DNA of 26,715 bases from Bacteroides fragilis (GCA_023664485.1 JAMPFK010000031.1:1-26715), one strand, 5' to 3'; counted from the stretch's first letter, positions 15,238-22,538 are shown. Numbers and translations are program-made. Notes: a model not told the origin generated them from the sequence alone.

Positions 15238-17847
15238 TTATCCGGCATACATCGGAAACGTCAGTATCACCTTGAACAAATCCCCGTCCAGCACAATCTC
15301 AAAAGCGCCGTTCTGGGCCTCCGTCAGATTCCTGGCGATGGACAGGCCAAGCCCGCTCCCTTCGGTCGTCCGGGATTCGTCGCCCCGGATAAAACGCTCT
15401 GTCAGCTCTTCCGGATTGCAGTTCAGCTCATTGGCCGAAATGTTCTTAATGGAAATCTCTATCATTTCCTGTTTCAGCCCATCAAGCCCCGGCAGGCTGT
15501 TAATCGCGATATAGACTCTCGTTCCTTCCAGCGCATATTTACAGATATTGTTAAACAGATTCTCCATGACGCGCCAGATGCTTCTGCTGTCCGCTTCGAT
15601 GGCCGCTCCCGACACGTTGACGTTCATCACGATTGTCAGGCTCTTCTGGTCGAACTTCTCCGAAAACTCTCCGATCGTCTGATTTAACAGTTCTGTCACG
15701 TTGATTTTTTCAAAATGCAGGTTGATATTGCCGGAGGATATCTTGCTCGCTTCGACCAGATCGTCGGTCAGCTGCTTTAAGCGCTGCGACTTCTCATCCA
15801 ATACCTGAATATAACTCCGTACCCGTTCGTTGTCCACCTTTTCCCGTTTGATCAGATCCACATAATTGATAATGGAAGTCAGCGGCGTCTTGATATCGTG
15901 TGAGACATTCGTGATCAGATCCGCTTTCATGCGTTCATCCTTCATGCTGATCTCCACCGCGTTTTTGATGCCGTTCCCGATGCTGTTCACCGATTTGGCG
16001 AGCACCAGATTATCCCCATGGAGATTTTCCTGGCTGATCTGATAGGAAAAATTCCCTTCTGCGATCTTTTCAATGCCCGATACGATATTCTGCCGTTCCT
16101 TCACATCCAGATACAGCATGACGCCGACGAGCATATCGACAACAAAGGCGATCAGAATCCCCAGGACCGCCGGCACGCCGGTAAAAATCCCCAGCGCGAG
16201 CATCAGCAGGTTAAAAGCCAGAAATACAAGATAGGGGCCCCATGTCCGGACGACAATATTGCCGTTGTCGTATACTTCCAGAAACAGCAGGGAACACTTA
16301 TGTATGATTTTTTTCAGATAACTGTTCTTCCAGAGGATTCCCGCCCGGATCCTTCTGACCAGGCTGTAATAAAAGAAACAGAACAGGATATCGATGAGCA
16401 GTACGGTAATGCCCGCCGCTATTTTAAACCACACCGTATAAATATCCTCGTAGCTCAAAATGTTCCAGTTTGCGAAAAGCAGCGCTCCCGCGACAGCCGC
16501 TGCCGCCAGGACGCCCAATACCAGCGCGGCTTCGGTCGGCATGTTATCAAACCGGCTCAATAAAATATAAGAATTCCCTTCCTCGTCCCGTTCTTTTCCC
16601 GACACACCCGTCAGACAGATCAACAGCACAAAATACAGGGCCGTCGATACGATCGCAAGTACGACCCACTGCCAGAAGTAGGGAAGATAATTCTGAAATC
16701 CCGCTTTTCCCTGCGTGAAGGCATCGTTTACCGAATAAGAGGGATCCACGCCGATCCAGATACGGATATTTTCCGGATAGGCGTAATCATACTCTCTTAT
16801 GATGCTCCGTATCGTCTTTTCCCGGATCGCGGAATTACTTTCATAGATCATCTCGGAAGGGCTGTAATACAAATATTTGCTTCTGCCGCCGGAGAACTCC
16901 GCACCAAAACATATTTCAAAGAATTCCGCCATATCGGTATTCTTCAGTTCTTCCCTCAATTCCTCCGGCGCAATCAGATCTTCCATATTCGTAAAATATT
17001 CCGTACGGTCTCCGACCGTCTTTTCAATACAGTAGCGGAGATTCGTATTTCTGCTGTCATAATATTCCTGATAAGCAAGATATTCATTATAATTGTAGGC
17101 AAGGCTCTGCATCGCCATCGACACATTTTCACAGAGTTCCACATAACTTTCCGGATCCGCCGTGTATTCTTCGATATTTTTGCCGTCTACCGTCTTATAA
17201 CGGTTCACCAGTACGTTCAGCTGAAGGATATCGTCCTCGTCATACCATTCGTCCCAGCCATTAGACGGCAGCATATTGGCGGATACATCGTCTACAAACG
17301 TATAACTGCCGATATCCGACTTCATATAGTTGGCATCGGAGGTATTGTAATATTTGCTGTCCGGATCTACAATCGTCAGCGCCGTCCGGTCGCTCAAAAA
17401 TTCCCTCATCTGCGCTACGGTCATATCGTTAAGCACATATTCCATCCCGTAACCCTGCCATTTCAGCAGGTCTTCCAGATAATATCTTGCCGTTACATAC
17501 TGCTCCGGCATCCCCGTATCTCTGCAGTTATATGCGGTTACATCGATGACCTTCATCCCGTCAAATTCGCCGTCCGTCTCTAACTGGCTCCGGATAACGC
17601 CGAACCGTATAATATCCGTTACCGCCCTGCCATAAATCGTATTGAACAGCTCCGATTCCTCATAGGTCTCCTCCCTGTCCGAGGCATGCAGGCTATAGTT
17701 CTCGCTGCCATGCAGCCCCTGTATGACTACCGTGGAGCCTGTCGTCACAATGAGAACCGCGACAACCGCCGTCACGAGCAGAAGATGCTGCAGCGCCTGC
17801 AGTACCGCCCTGATATTTCTGCCCGTCCTTTTTTTCCTGTTTTTCAT
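15238..17847 (-). CDS. Large polytopic sensor histidine kinase
   Basis: An 869-residue membrane histidine kinase. One N-terminal membrane segment (about 20-42) is followed by a long outside region of about 350 residues (43-390) that I do not recognise; it is rich in Tyr, Asp and Glu. Five more hydrophobic segments come next (about 391-413, 440-460, 471-494, 538-557 and 558-581). A HAMP-like linker (IEKIAEGNFSYQI) leads to the HisKA domain with NVSHDIKTPLTS (phosphorylated His650), an N box near NLFNNICKY (764-772) and the G box EGSGLGLSIA (829-838). The upstream response regulator gene is 72 bases away, so they form one operon and a cognate pair. The signal is unknown. The layout, large sensor then a multi-span segment, is unusual compared with simple two-span kinases. 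Confidence 0.92.
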   Translation of the reverse strand: MKNRKKRTGRNIRAVLQALQHLLLVTAVVAVLIVTTGSTVVIQGLHGSENYSLHASDREETYEESELFNTIYGRAVTDIIRFGVIRSQLETDGEFDGMKVIDVTAYNCRDTGMPEQYVTARYYLEDLLKWQGYGMEYVLNDMTVAQMREFLSDRTALTIVDPDSKYYNTSDANYMKSDIGSYTFVDDVSANMLPSNGWDEWYDEDDILQLNVLVNRYKTVDGKNIEEYTADPESYVELCENVSMAMQSLAYNYNEYLAYQEYYDSRNTNLRYCIEKTVGDRTEYFTNMEDLIAPEELREELKNTDMAEFFEICFGAEFSGGRSKYLYYSPSEMIYESNSAIREKTIRSIIREYDYAYPENIRIWIGVDPSYSVNDAFTQGKAGFQNYLPYFWQWVVLAIVSTALYFVLLICLTGVSGKERDEEGNSYILLSRFDNMPTEAALVLGVLAAAAVAGALLFANWNILSYEDIYTVWFKIAAGITVLLIDILFCFFYYSLVRRIRAGILWKNSYLKKIIHKCSLLFLEVYDNGNIVVRTWGPYLVFLAFNLLMLALGIFTGVPAVLGILIAFVVDMLVGVMLYLDVKERQNIVSGIEKIAEGNFSYQISQENLHGDNLVLAKSVNSIGNGIKNAVEISMKDERMKADLITNVSHDIKTPLTSIINYVDLIKREKVDNERVRSYIQVLDEKSQRLKQLTDDLVEASKISSGNINLHFEKINVTELLNQTIGEFSEKFDQKSLTIVMNVNVSGAAIEADSRSIWRVMENLFNNICKYALEGTRVYIAINSLPGLDGLKQEMIEISIKNISANELNCNPEELTERFIRGDESRTTEGSGLGLSIARNLTEAQNGAFEIVLDGDLFKVILTFPMYAG

Positions 17848-17919
17848 ATAAATACCATGCCTTTCCCACGGCCTGTGAAAGATTCATTTTTCACAACAGC
17901 CCTACCCTTCAGTCCGTTT

Positions 17920-18612
17920 TTACTGCTTCTCAATCTTATAACCGACTCCCCATACGACTTTCAGGTAACGCGGATCCTTGGGATTAATTTCGATTTTCTC
18001 ACGGATATGCCGGATATGGACTGCCACCGTATTATCCGCGCCGATCGCCTCCTCGTTCCAGATGCTTTCGTAAATCTGGTCGATGGAAAAGACTCTGCCG
18101 CAGTTCTTGACGAGCAGAAGCAGAATGTTATATTCGATCGGCGTCAGCTTCACGCTTTCGCCGTCTACGGTGACCTCCTTTGTATCGTCGTTCATGCAGA
18201 GGCCCCCCACCTGAAACAGCGCGTTGTTTTCCGTATTGAGATTGCCGAGCATCGTATACCGCCTTAAATTGGACTTCACCCTGGCGACCAGCTCCAACGG
18301 ATTAAAAGGCTTTGTCACATAGTCGTCTGCGCCGATATTCAGCCCCAGAATTTTATCGCTGTCCTCCGATTTGGCGGAAAGGATGATAATCGGAATGCTG
18401 GAATATTCCCGGATTTTCAAGGTCGCATGAATACCGTCGAGTTTGGGCATCATAACGTCCATGATGAGCAGATGAATCGTCGTCTGTTTCAGGATCTTAA
18501 TCGCCTGCTCCCCGTCGTATGCCTTAAAAATCTGGTAGCCTTCCTGCAACAGATAAATTTCTATCGCATCTACAATTTCCTTATCATCATCACATACAAG
18601 AATATTCGCCAT
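17920..18612 (-). CDS. OmpR-family response regulator
   Basis: A 230-residue DNA-binding regulator. The receiver domain shows the acidic pocket D8-D10, phosphoacceptor D52 (MDVMMP), switch S79 (ILSAK) and K101 (TKPF). A winged-helix effector domain fills the C-terminus, with ALFQVGGLCMND, LTPIEYNILLLLVKN and VAVHIRHIREKI typical of OmpR/PhoB. AGAGGT lies 7 bases before the ATG. It is transcribed with the histidine kinase that follows. The target genes are not evident; neighbouring accessory genes are candidates but nothing in the sequence proves it. Confidence 0.95.
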   Translation of the reverse strand: MANILVCDDDKEIVDAIEIYLLQEGYQIFKAYDGEQAIKILKQTTIHLLIMDVMMPKLDGIHATLKIREYSSIPIIILSAKSEDSDKILGLNIGADDYVTKPFNPLELVARVKSNLRRYTMLGNLNTENNALFQVGGLCMNDDTKEVTVDGESVKLTPIEYNILLLLVKNCGRVFSIDQIYESIWNEEAIGADNTVAVHIRHIREKIEINPKDPRYLKVVWGVGYKIEKQ

Positions 18613-18638
18613 CTGTTCTACCTCTCTTTTGTCGTGCC

Positions 18639-18663
18639 AGCCGGCTCCCTGCGGCAGCCGGCT
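18639..18663 (-). promoter_or_regulatory. Hairpin in the leader of the response regulator
   Basis: Two copies of the self-complementary octamer AGCCGGCT (18639-18646 and 18656-18663) with 9 bases between form a strong GC hairpin 27 bases upstream of the start codon. No T-tract follows in either direction. It could be a leader stem or a two-site operator. Confidence 0.5.
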
Positions 18664-18802
18664 TTGGGTTATCCTTATTGAAACATAAAAAATGAAAGGA
18701 ATCCATGGGAATTTATTTAATATTTTCTTAACTTTATAAAATCCGTTTTACAAAAATACTTCCCATAAGTACGGAATTTCCCGATTTTACGGGAAAACAA
18801 TG
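18664..18802. other. Gap between the two-component operon and the accessory island
   Basis: AT-rich and without a gene. It holds a TTTCCCG/CGGGAAA hairpin (18777-18796) seven bases past the hydrolase stop; with no T run this is only a weak terminator candidate. The promoter of the response regulator must lie here or in the leader, but I could not fix its boxes. Base composition drops visibly from here rightwards. Confidence 0.5.
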
Positions 18803-19588
18803 TCAGCCATTTCTCCAGAATTTCTCCATTACCTCATTAAACTTTTGAGGTACATCCATATTTACACAATGCCCGGCATCCTCAAAAATCACAGTTTCAG
18901 CCTGCGGTTCCCTGTTTTTCCACATTTCTACCGCTGACAATTCCATTGGTACATCGAATTTTCCACACCCGATTAATAAGGGATACATTCTCTGCTTTGT
19001 CTGATATACGTTTACCATGCTATTTAAAGATGCCAGATACATAAATGATTTTCCTGGAAATTGAATATTCATATCATAAAATTCATTTTGAGCCTGCAAA
19101 GTATAAGCCGATATTTTCTTATTTGCTTTTGCAAACCATTTTACGGAAACCAAAGCTTTTAACATCATTAACATCTGCGAAATACTATTTTCTTTCTGCA
19201 TTTTCACATCAAAATTATTAATATCATATCCGCCAAAACAAGCGAGCGAATTTACCGCATCAGGATATCGATTTGCGAAATCCTGCGCCAAAACGGCGCC
19301 CAGTGAAACGCCGACAATATGCGCTTTTTCAATATTTTCCGTTTTCATAATATCGTATATCCATACCGACATTTTATCTATGCTATCACCTTTTTTTGTA
19401 TCTGTTGACTGTCCGTGACCAATAATATCCATTGTCAAAATATTATATTTGTTTTGAAAATATTCAATCTGTGTGCCATACATTTTATGGTCAACAAACG
19501 CGGCATGAAGAAACAGACACCATTCATTGTGGTCATTTCCGCTGATATAATATGTAATTGGCGATTTTTCTAATCTGCATTGTCTCAC
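18803..19588 (-). CDS. Alpha/beta hydrolase
   Basis: A 261-residue alpha/beta hydrolase. It has the oxyanion region FLHAAF (26-31), the turn DIIGHGQS (54-61) and the nucleophile elbow GVSLG with Ser95. The likely acid is Asp212 (GKFDVP) and the catalytic histidine is His240 (DAGHC). No signal peptide. The substrate is unknown; the fold covers esterases, lipases and others. It starts 4 bases after the stop of the damaged gene upstream, so the two were once a translationally coupled pair. It is AT-rich compared with the core genes, consistent with acquired DNA. No good ribosome site directly precedes the ATG, so expression may have relied on coupling. Confidence 0.85.
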   Translation of the reverse strand: MRQCRLEKSPITYYISGNDHNEWCLFLHAAFVDHKMYGTQIEYFQNKYNILTMDIIGHGQSTDTKKGDSIDKMSVWIYDIMKTENIEKAHIVGVSLGAVLAQDFANRYPDAVNSLACFGGYDINNFDVKMQKENSISQMLMMLKALVSVKWFAKANKKISAYTLQAQNEFYDMNIQFPGKSFMYLASLNSMVNVYQTKQRMYPLLIGCGKFDVPMELSAVEMWKNREPQAETVIFEDAGHCVNMDVPQKFNEVMEKFWRNG

Positions 19589-19592
19589 AGTT

Positions 19593-19924
19593 TTTCATCC
19601 TCCATATCATTGATAAGTTTTTTATACCATTCTATATTAAACTTCATAAAATCCTTTCCGTAACGAGCCGTTGCAAGTTGAAAAAAATAATATCCTTATT
19701 TCCTTTTGTAATTTTAATTTTTTTACTTCTTCACAGGCAGCTTCCGGCATACAATACCTTTCTGCCAAATGAGACAAATATCTCTCAATGTTCTTTTTTC
19801 TGTGCGTCTCATCTGAAAGTCCCATAAAATATATTTTTGCCAATTCCGGGTTTTTCATATTCTGCGTATCAAAAGGGCTGTTTATCCCCTTATTGATCCG
19901 CTCCCTTAACTGATAAATTGTTCT
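19593..19924 (-). pseudogene. 5'-truncated, frameshifted gene upstream of the hydrolase (possible regulator)
   Basis: An open frame comes directly out of the hairpin element at 19924 (RTIYQLRERINKGINSPF) and runs through MKNPELAKIYFMGLSDETH and IERYLSHLAERYCMPEAA to KLQKEIRILFF. It then shifts in a run of seven T (minus strand, about 19681-19687). Removing one T restores a frame continuing QLATARYGKDFMKFNIEWYK and ending EDEKL at 19593, four bases before the hydrolase ATG. The helical, charged character would fit the effector half of a TetR- or MerR-like regulator, but I do not recognise the family. The N-terminal part is missing, apparently lost where the hairpin element now sits. A sequencing error in the T run remains possible. 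Confidence 0.6.
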
Positions 19925-20026
19925 ATAGTAAACGACATTAGAAATTGCCTTTTCGGACTTGTAAAAGCTTACCTATATGGCTTTTGCAAGAGCCGGAAAG
20001 AGCAATTTGTTATGTCGTTTACTATA
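19924..20026. mobile_element. MITE-like hairpin element, copy 1 (complete)
   Basis: Perfect 15-base terminal inverted repeats (TATAGTAAACGACAT at 19924-19938 and its complement at 20012-20026) close a 103-bp unit whose interior is also a long imperfect inverted repeat. The central CTTGTAAAAGC pairs with GCTTTTGCAAG. The outer TATA makes the exact ends ambiguous; a TA or AT duplication at the target would fit. It is too short to encode a transposase. Seventy-eight bases (19927-20004) recur at 22430-22507 with 5 differences. It lies between the DUF262 terminator and the damaged gene. Confidence 0.8.
19937..19965 (-). promoter_or_regulatory. Outward promoter match inside hairpin copy 1
   Basis: Minus-strand TTTACA (19960-19965), 17-base spacer, TCTAAT (19937-19942). 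Each box is one base from consensus. It points out through the left repeat into the damaged gene and the hydrolase. The same boxes and spacing are kept in copy 2. Confidence 0.5.
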
Positions 20027-20031
20027 TTTTC

Positions 20032-20062
20032 AAAAAAGAACCTCAGATTTCTCCAAGGTCCT
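20032..20062 (-). terminator. Rho-independent terminator of the DUF262 gene
   Basis: AGGACCT pairs with AGGTTCT (one G-T wobble) around a 12-base loop, followed on the minus strand by six T. It lies about 40 bases past the DUF262 stop. Confidence 0.75.
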
Positions 20063-20101
20063 TTTATCCGAATTTTTACTATGCTGTTGCGTATCAGCTG
20101 A

Positions 20102-21058
20102 TTACTTTGTCATTTCATAAAAATAAGCATTTCTCTTTGAAACGTTCTGGCCGCTTGCCGTGCTTGTCTTGCACAATTCCAGATACTCTTCCCTGTTCTC
20201 ATAATCATCCAGAAATGCATTGAGATTCTTTGCATATGTCTTCTGCTTTCTGCTGTCATCCAGGCAAAGCGCCGCATTAGCGATTATCATCGGCAGGCTT
20301 ACCTTTTTCAGGTTCTTATTCTTTTCCGGAACTGCTTCATCCAACATATCAAGAGAAGCCAATATCTTATCACACAGTTCCTGATCAAAACGCTGCTTAA
20401 AATCATCAATGAACTGTATAATTGATTTTTTACTAAAGTCATTCACACTTTCATCGGAGATGAGCGCCAGCGCCGCCAATACCATTCCCTGATCTTCTGA
20501 TTTCCGAAGCTGGCCTCTCGTGAAGTTTACTTTCTCCATGAAAGGTTTACTGATAGCCTCATCAACAAAATCCCTCAGCTCCGCGCCCATATGCGCCCTG
20601 TACAGATTGTCATTGGATAACTGCTGCCCATTGTTCAGTCTGCAGAAAATATCCTCTGTTTCCTGCTCGCTTATCTCCTGATATATGTTGATCGTAAGCT
20701 CCGTGTTCTTAATCGTATTCTGCACTTCTTCGTCCAGCTCTGAAAAAGTTTTAGCCGCATACTCTTCCGGATAAGATTTGTCCAGTCTGAATTTATTATT
20801 CAGAAACGAATTCAATACCGTAAGCCTTTGCTTTCCGTCCAGTATCTCCCAGGCATAATCATTTTTTTCTTTTGTTATTTCTTTTGCAAAGATTCCAGGA
20901 ATAATGATTCCCTGTATGGCCGATAAAATCAGCAGTGATTTTTTCTTCCTGTCCCATTGGTCCTGTTTTCTCTGAATACCTGTTTCCAATATGATTTTTC
21001 CTTTTTTAATATCCCTTACAACAGACTGTACAGTTCTCGTTTTAATATAGCTTTTCAT
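20102..21058 (-). CDS. DUF262 (GmrSD N-terminal-like, ParB/Srx-fold) protein, stand-alone
   Basis: A 318-residue protein. Its N-terminal half is a DUF262 domain: IQRKQDQW (28-35) stands for the usual YQR-x-x-W element, and DGKQRLTVL (74-82) is the diagnostic DGQQRxTT-type nucleotide-binding motif. The remaining 200 residues are mostly helical. There is no HNH endonuclease motif (DUF1524), which full GmrSD enzymes carry. Related DUF262 proteins work in DNA-modification-dependent phage defence (GmrS, SspE, BrxU families). The sequence supports NTP binding, but the effector activity is unknown. A textbook AAGGAGG precedes the ATG by 6 bases, and the gene has its own promoter and terminator, so it is an independent transcription unit inside a debris-rich island. 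Confidence 0.85.
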   Translation of the reverse strand: MKSYIKTRTVQSVVRDIKKGKIILETGIQRKQDQWDRKKKSLLILSAIQGIIIPGIFAKEITKEKNDYAWEILDGKQRLTVLNSFLNNKFRLDKSYPEEYAAKTFSELDEEVQNTIKNTELTINIYQEISEQETEDIFCRLNNGQQLSNDNLYRAHMGAELRDFVDEAISKPFMEKVNFTRGQLRKSEDQGMVLAALALISDESVNDFSKKSIIQFIDDFKQRFDQELCDKILASLDMLDEAVPEKNKNLKKVSLPMIIANAALCLDDSRKQKTYAKNLNAFLDDYENREEYLELCKTSTASGQNVSKRNAYFYEMTK

Positions 21059-21159
21059 TAACGGCCTCCTTATGATTTATAATTGTTCCGGTAACTTTTA
21101 TTTATGATACTGGAATTCTGATAAAACACTTTTTATATCATTTATTCATGATCAGCATT

Positions 21160-21174
21160 CGCCGCTCTGCGGCG
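21160..21174. repeat. GC hairpin in the DUF262 leader
   Basis: CGCCGC/GCGGCG with a 3-base loop, in otherwise AT-rich DNA, inside the roughly 130-nt predicted leader of the DUF262 gene. No T run follows. Confidence 0.45.
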
Positions 21175-21194
21175 CCTGATTTCCCTCTGCGGTT

Positions 21195-21223
21195 ATTATA
21201 TCTTATCTTTATAAAGTCCGCAA
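21195..21223 (-). promoter_or_regulatory. Promoter of the DUF262 gene
   Basis: Minus-strand TTGCGG (21218-21223), 17-base spacer, TATAAT (21195-21200). The predicted transcript has a leader of about 130 nt with two possible stems. Confidence 0.7.
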
Positions 21224-21286
21224 CCCCTTAAAAAGACTATACATAGCCGTAAATTACAGCAGGCGGGGCTGCCTTCAGACTTTCCC

Positions 21287-21415
21287 TTATGTTATTTCTC
21301 CCTTTTCATTTTCAATGATAATTCCGCAGCCTATTACCATAAGAGGCGAACGTCCTACATCTTTCCGCATTTCCGCTATATAATTTCCTCTATACCCTGC
21401 TATAATGTTTTTCAT
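21287..21415 (-). pseudogene. NUDIX hydrolase, N-terminal fragment only
   Basis: Forty-two codons starting at an ATG with AAGGAGGAG upstream. The frame begins MKNIIAGYRGNYIAEMRKDV and ends GRSPLMVIGCGIIIENEKGE, then IT and a stop. This is the usual opening of NUDIX hydrolases, up to the beta strand before the NUDIX box. The catalytic box (GX5EX7REUXEEXGU) is absent, so the gene is cut. The DNA after the stop belongs to the promoter region of the DUF262 gene, suggesting that gene arrived by replacing the NUDIX 3' part. Confidence 0.7.
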
Positions 21416-21416
21416 A

Positions 21417-21569
21417 TCAATATAGGATCTCCTCCTTCCATGCCGCAATCTGTAAAAATAATTCTTTCATATCAATTTTTGAGAAATCCGTTGTATCAAC
21501 TTTAATCTGTGTGCCATCAACTAAAAAGGCAAGAATGGAGGGATTTCTATGATCAACTATGTCAACGGA
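21417..21569 (-). pseudogene. C-terminal remnant of an unrecognised gene, coupled to the NUDIX fragment
   Basis: The frame is open for 50 codons after a TAA at 21570-21572. It includes HRNPSILAFLVDGTQIKVDT and FSKIDMKELFLQIAAWKEE, ending ILY. Its TGA is separated from the NUDIX ATG by one base (TGATATG), and the NUDIX ribosome site lies inside it. That is a normal operon junction, so this was coding. No start codon and no upstream part are visible. Family not recognised. Confidence 0.45.
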
Positions 21570-21719
21570 TTATGCCTGATTCTACCTTGTAAGCCACAGG
21601 ATATTTTATCATTTGAGCTCACGGAAGAAAAAAGGCTTTCCAGAAGCAGCGGGAAATGAAAATTATCACAAAAAAAGAATACCCAATAATAAGCCGTTCT
21701 CCTCTGTTTCGTTATGAAT
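21570..21719. other. Intergenic stretch without a recognisable gene
   Basis: About 150 bases between the 186-residue protein stop and the remnant. No hairpin with a T run, no promoter and no coding frame that looks real. Probably decayed sequence upstream of the remnant. Confidence 0.5.
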
Positions 21720-22280
21720 CTAAGCATTGCACTTCATTATTTTTTGCAGCACTTCGATTCTCGCTTCCCTCCAGCCGACAGGGGCAATGCAGAAACCACA
21801 GCACTGCTCACTGTATAAACATGTTTCACAGGCAATCCTTTCCAGGCTCTGTCTGTCCAGCTCTTCATCGGACGGCAGAACATAGGAATCTATCTTTTTA
21901 ATATCTTCGCAGTCTTTTAAGGAAAAATCAATGGATTCATCCTGTCTTCTGTAAGCGTATACTTTTCCCGTAAAAGACACGCAATCACCGACTTTTACTC
22001 TGGCCTTAAAGAACGGCCTCTTATCAAATACCCAGATATGGTCTTCTTTCCCCTTAACATAAGTCCCGTCCCCCTCCATAAAGTCAACATAAAGCCGTTT
22101 GAAGAGAATGCCTCTTCGGTTGATTTTGATAATCCTTCCTTTAAATTCACCAAAGGCGGCATTATATCCGCCTTCCGCATAATACCATTGAAGGTATTTT
22201 CTGCAGTCCATTCCAAGTTCAATAATCGGTAAGGATATTTCTCCTGGCATTTTTCCATCCATGTTCTTATTTTCACTCAT
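21720..22280 (-). CDS. Uncharacterised protein with OB-like segment and C-terminal Cys cluster
   Basis: A 186-residue soluble protein of unknown family. The middle (about 45-125) alternates beta strands (FKGRIIKINRRGILFKRLYV, then VKVGDCVSFTGKVYAYRR) in a way that suggests an OB or small beta-barrel, often a nucleic-acid or ligand fold. The C-terminal part has a tight cysteine cluster, C151-x2-C154-x5-C160-C161-x2-C164, which could bind zinc or an Fe-S cluster. The start follows AAAGGA by 11 bases. A 45-codon Cys-rich frame ends only 6 bases upstream and contains this ribosome site, so the two are coupled. No function can be assigned. Confidence 0.75.
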   Translation of the reverse strand: MSENKNMDGKMPGEISLPIIELGMDCRKYLQWYYAEGGYNAAFGEFKGRIIKINRRGILFKRLYVDFMEGDGTYVKGKEDHIWVFDKRPFFKARVKVGDCVSFTGKVYAYRRQDESIDFSLKDCEDIKKIDSYVLPSDEELDRQSLERIACETCLYSEQCCGFCIAPVGWREARIEVLQKIMKCNA

Positions 22281-22286
22281 AAAATT

Positions 22287-22424
22287 TCAGTCCTTTGTAT
22301 GTTTAATTTTTCCTTCTGCAGCATACATGGTTTTTAATTTAGAACAATGCCGGAACATCTGTTGCGCTGACTGCCAACAGACTGCTTTAAAATGCAGTGC
22401 CTTTCTGCACATTGGACATCGCAT
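22287..22424 (-). CDS. Small zinc-ribbon-like protein, start next to hairpin copy 2
   Basis: Forty-five codons beginning MRCPMCRKALHFKAV and ending EGKIKHTKD. Cysteines at 3, 6, 16 and 27 give a CPxC knuckle plus two further ligands, like a short zinc ribbon. The stop is 6 bases before the 186-residue protein. The ATG lies about 5 bases from the left end of hairpin copy 2, directly after an in-frame TAG, and has no ribosome site. The natural 5' end was therefore probably removed or remodelled by that element, and the frame may be a remnant or be read from a near-leaderless transcript. Confidence 0.5.
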   Translation of the reverse strand: MRCPMCRKALHFKAVCWQSAQQMFRHCSKLKTMYAAEGKIKHTKD

Positions 22425-22429
22425 CTATA

Positions 22430-22507
22430 AGTAAACGACATTAGAAATTGCCATTTCGGCCTTGTAAAAGCTTGCGTATATGGCTTTTGCAAGAGCCGAA
22501 AAGAGCA
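22430..22507. mobile_element. MITE-like hairpin element, copy 2 (right end missing)
   Basis: Matches copy 1 (19927-20004) at 73 of 78 bases in the same orientation. It has the left repeat AGTAAACGACAT and the central hairpin, but the right terminal repeat is absent; the sequence instead runs into the terminator of the metallo-beta-lactamase-fold gene. TATA again precedes the left end. It was truncated or rearranged after insertion. Confidence 0.75.
22440..22468 (-). promoter_or_regulatory. Outward promoter match inside hairpin copy 2
   Basis: Minus-strand TTTACA (22463-22468), 17-base spacer, TCTAAT (22440-22445), identical boxes to copy 1. It would start RNA a few bases before the small Cys-rich frame and the 186-residue gene. 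Confidence 0.5.
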
Positions 22508-22532
22508 GGAACTTAATTTTTCCTGCTCTTTT
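22499..22532. terminator. Bidirectional terminator after the metallo-beta-lactamase-fold gene
   Basis: Perfect 13-bp stem (AAAAGAGCAGGAA at 22499-22511, complement at 22520-22532) with an 8-base loop. The A/T tails at both ends allow it to work in either direction. It lies 6 bases past the stop of the gene at 22539. Confidence 0.85.
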
Positions 22533-22538
22533 CACATA

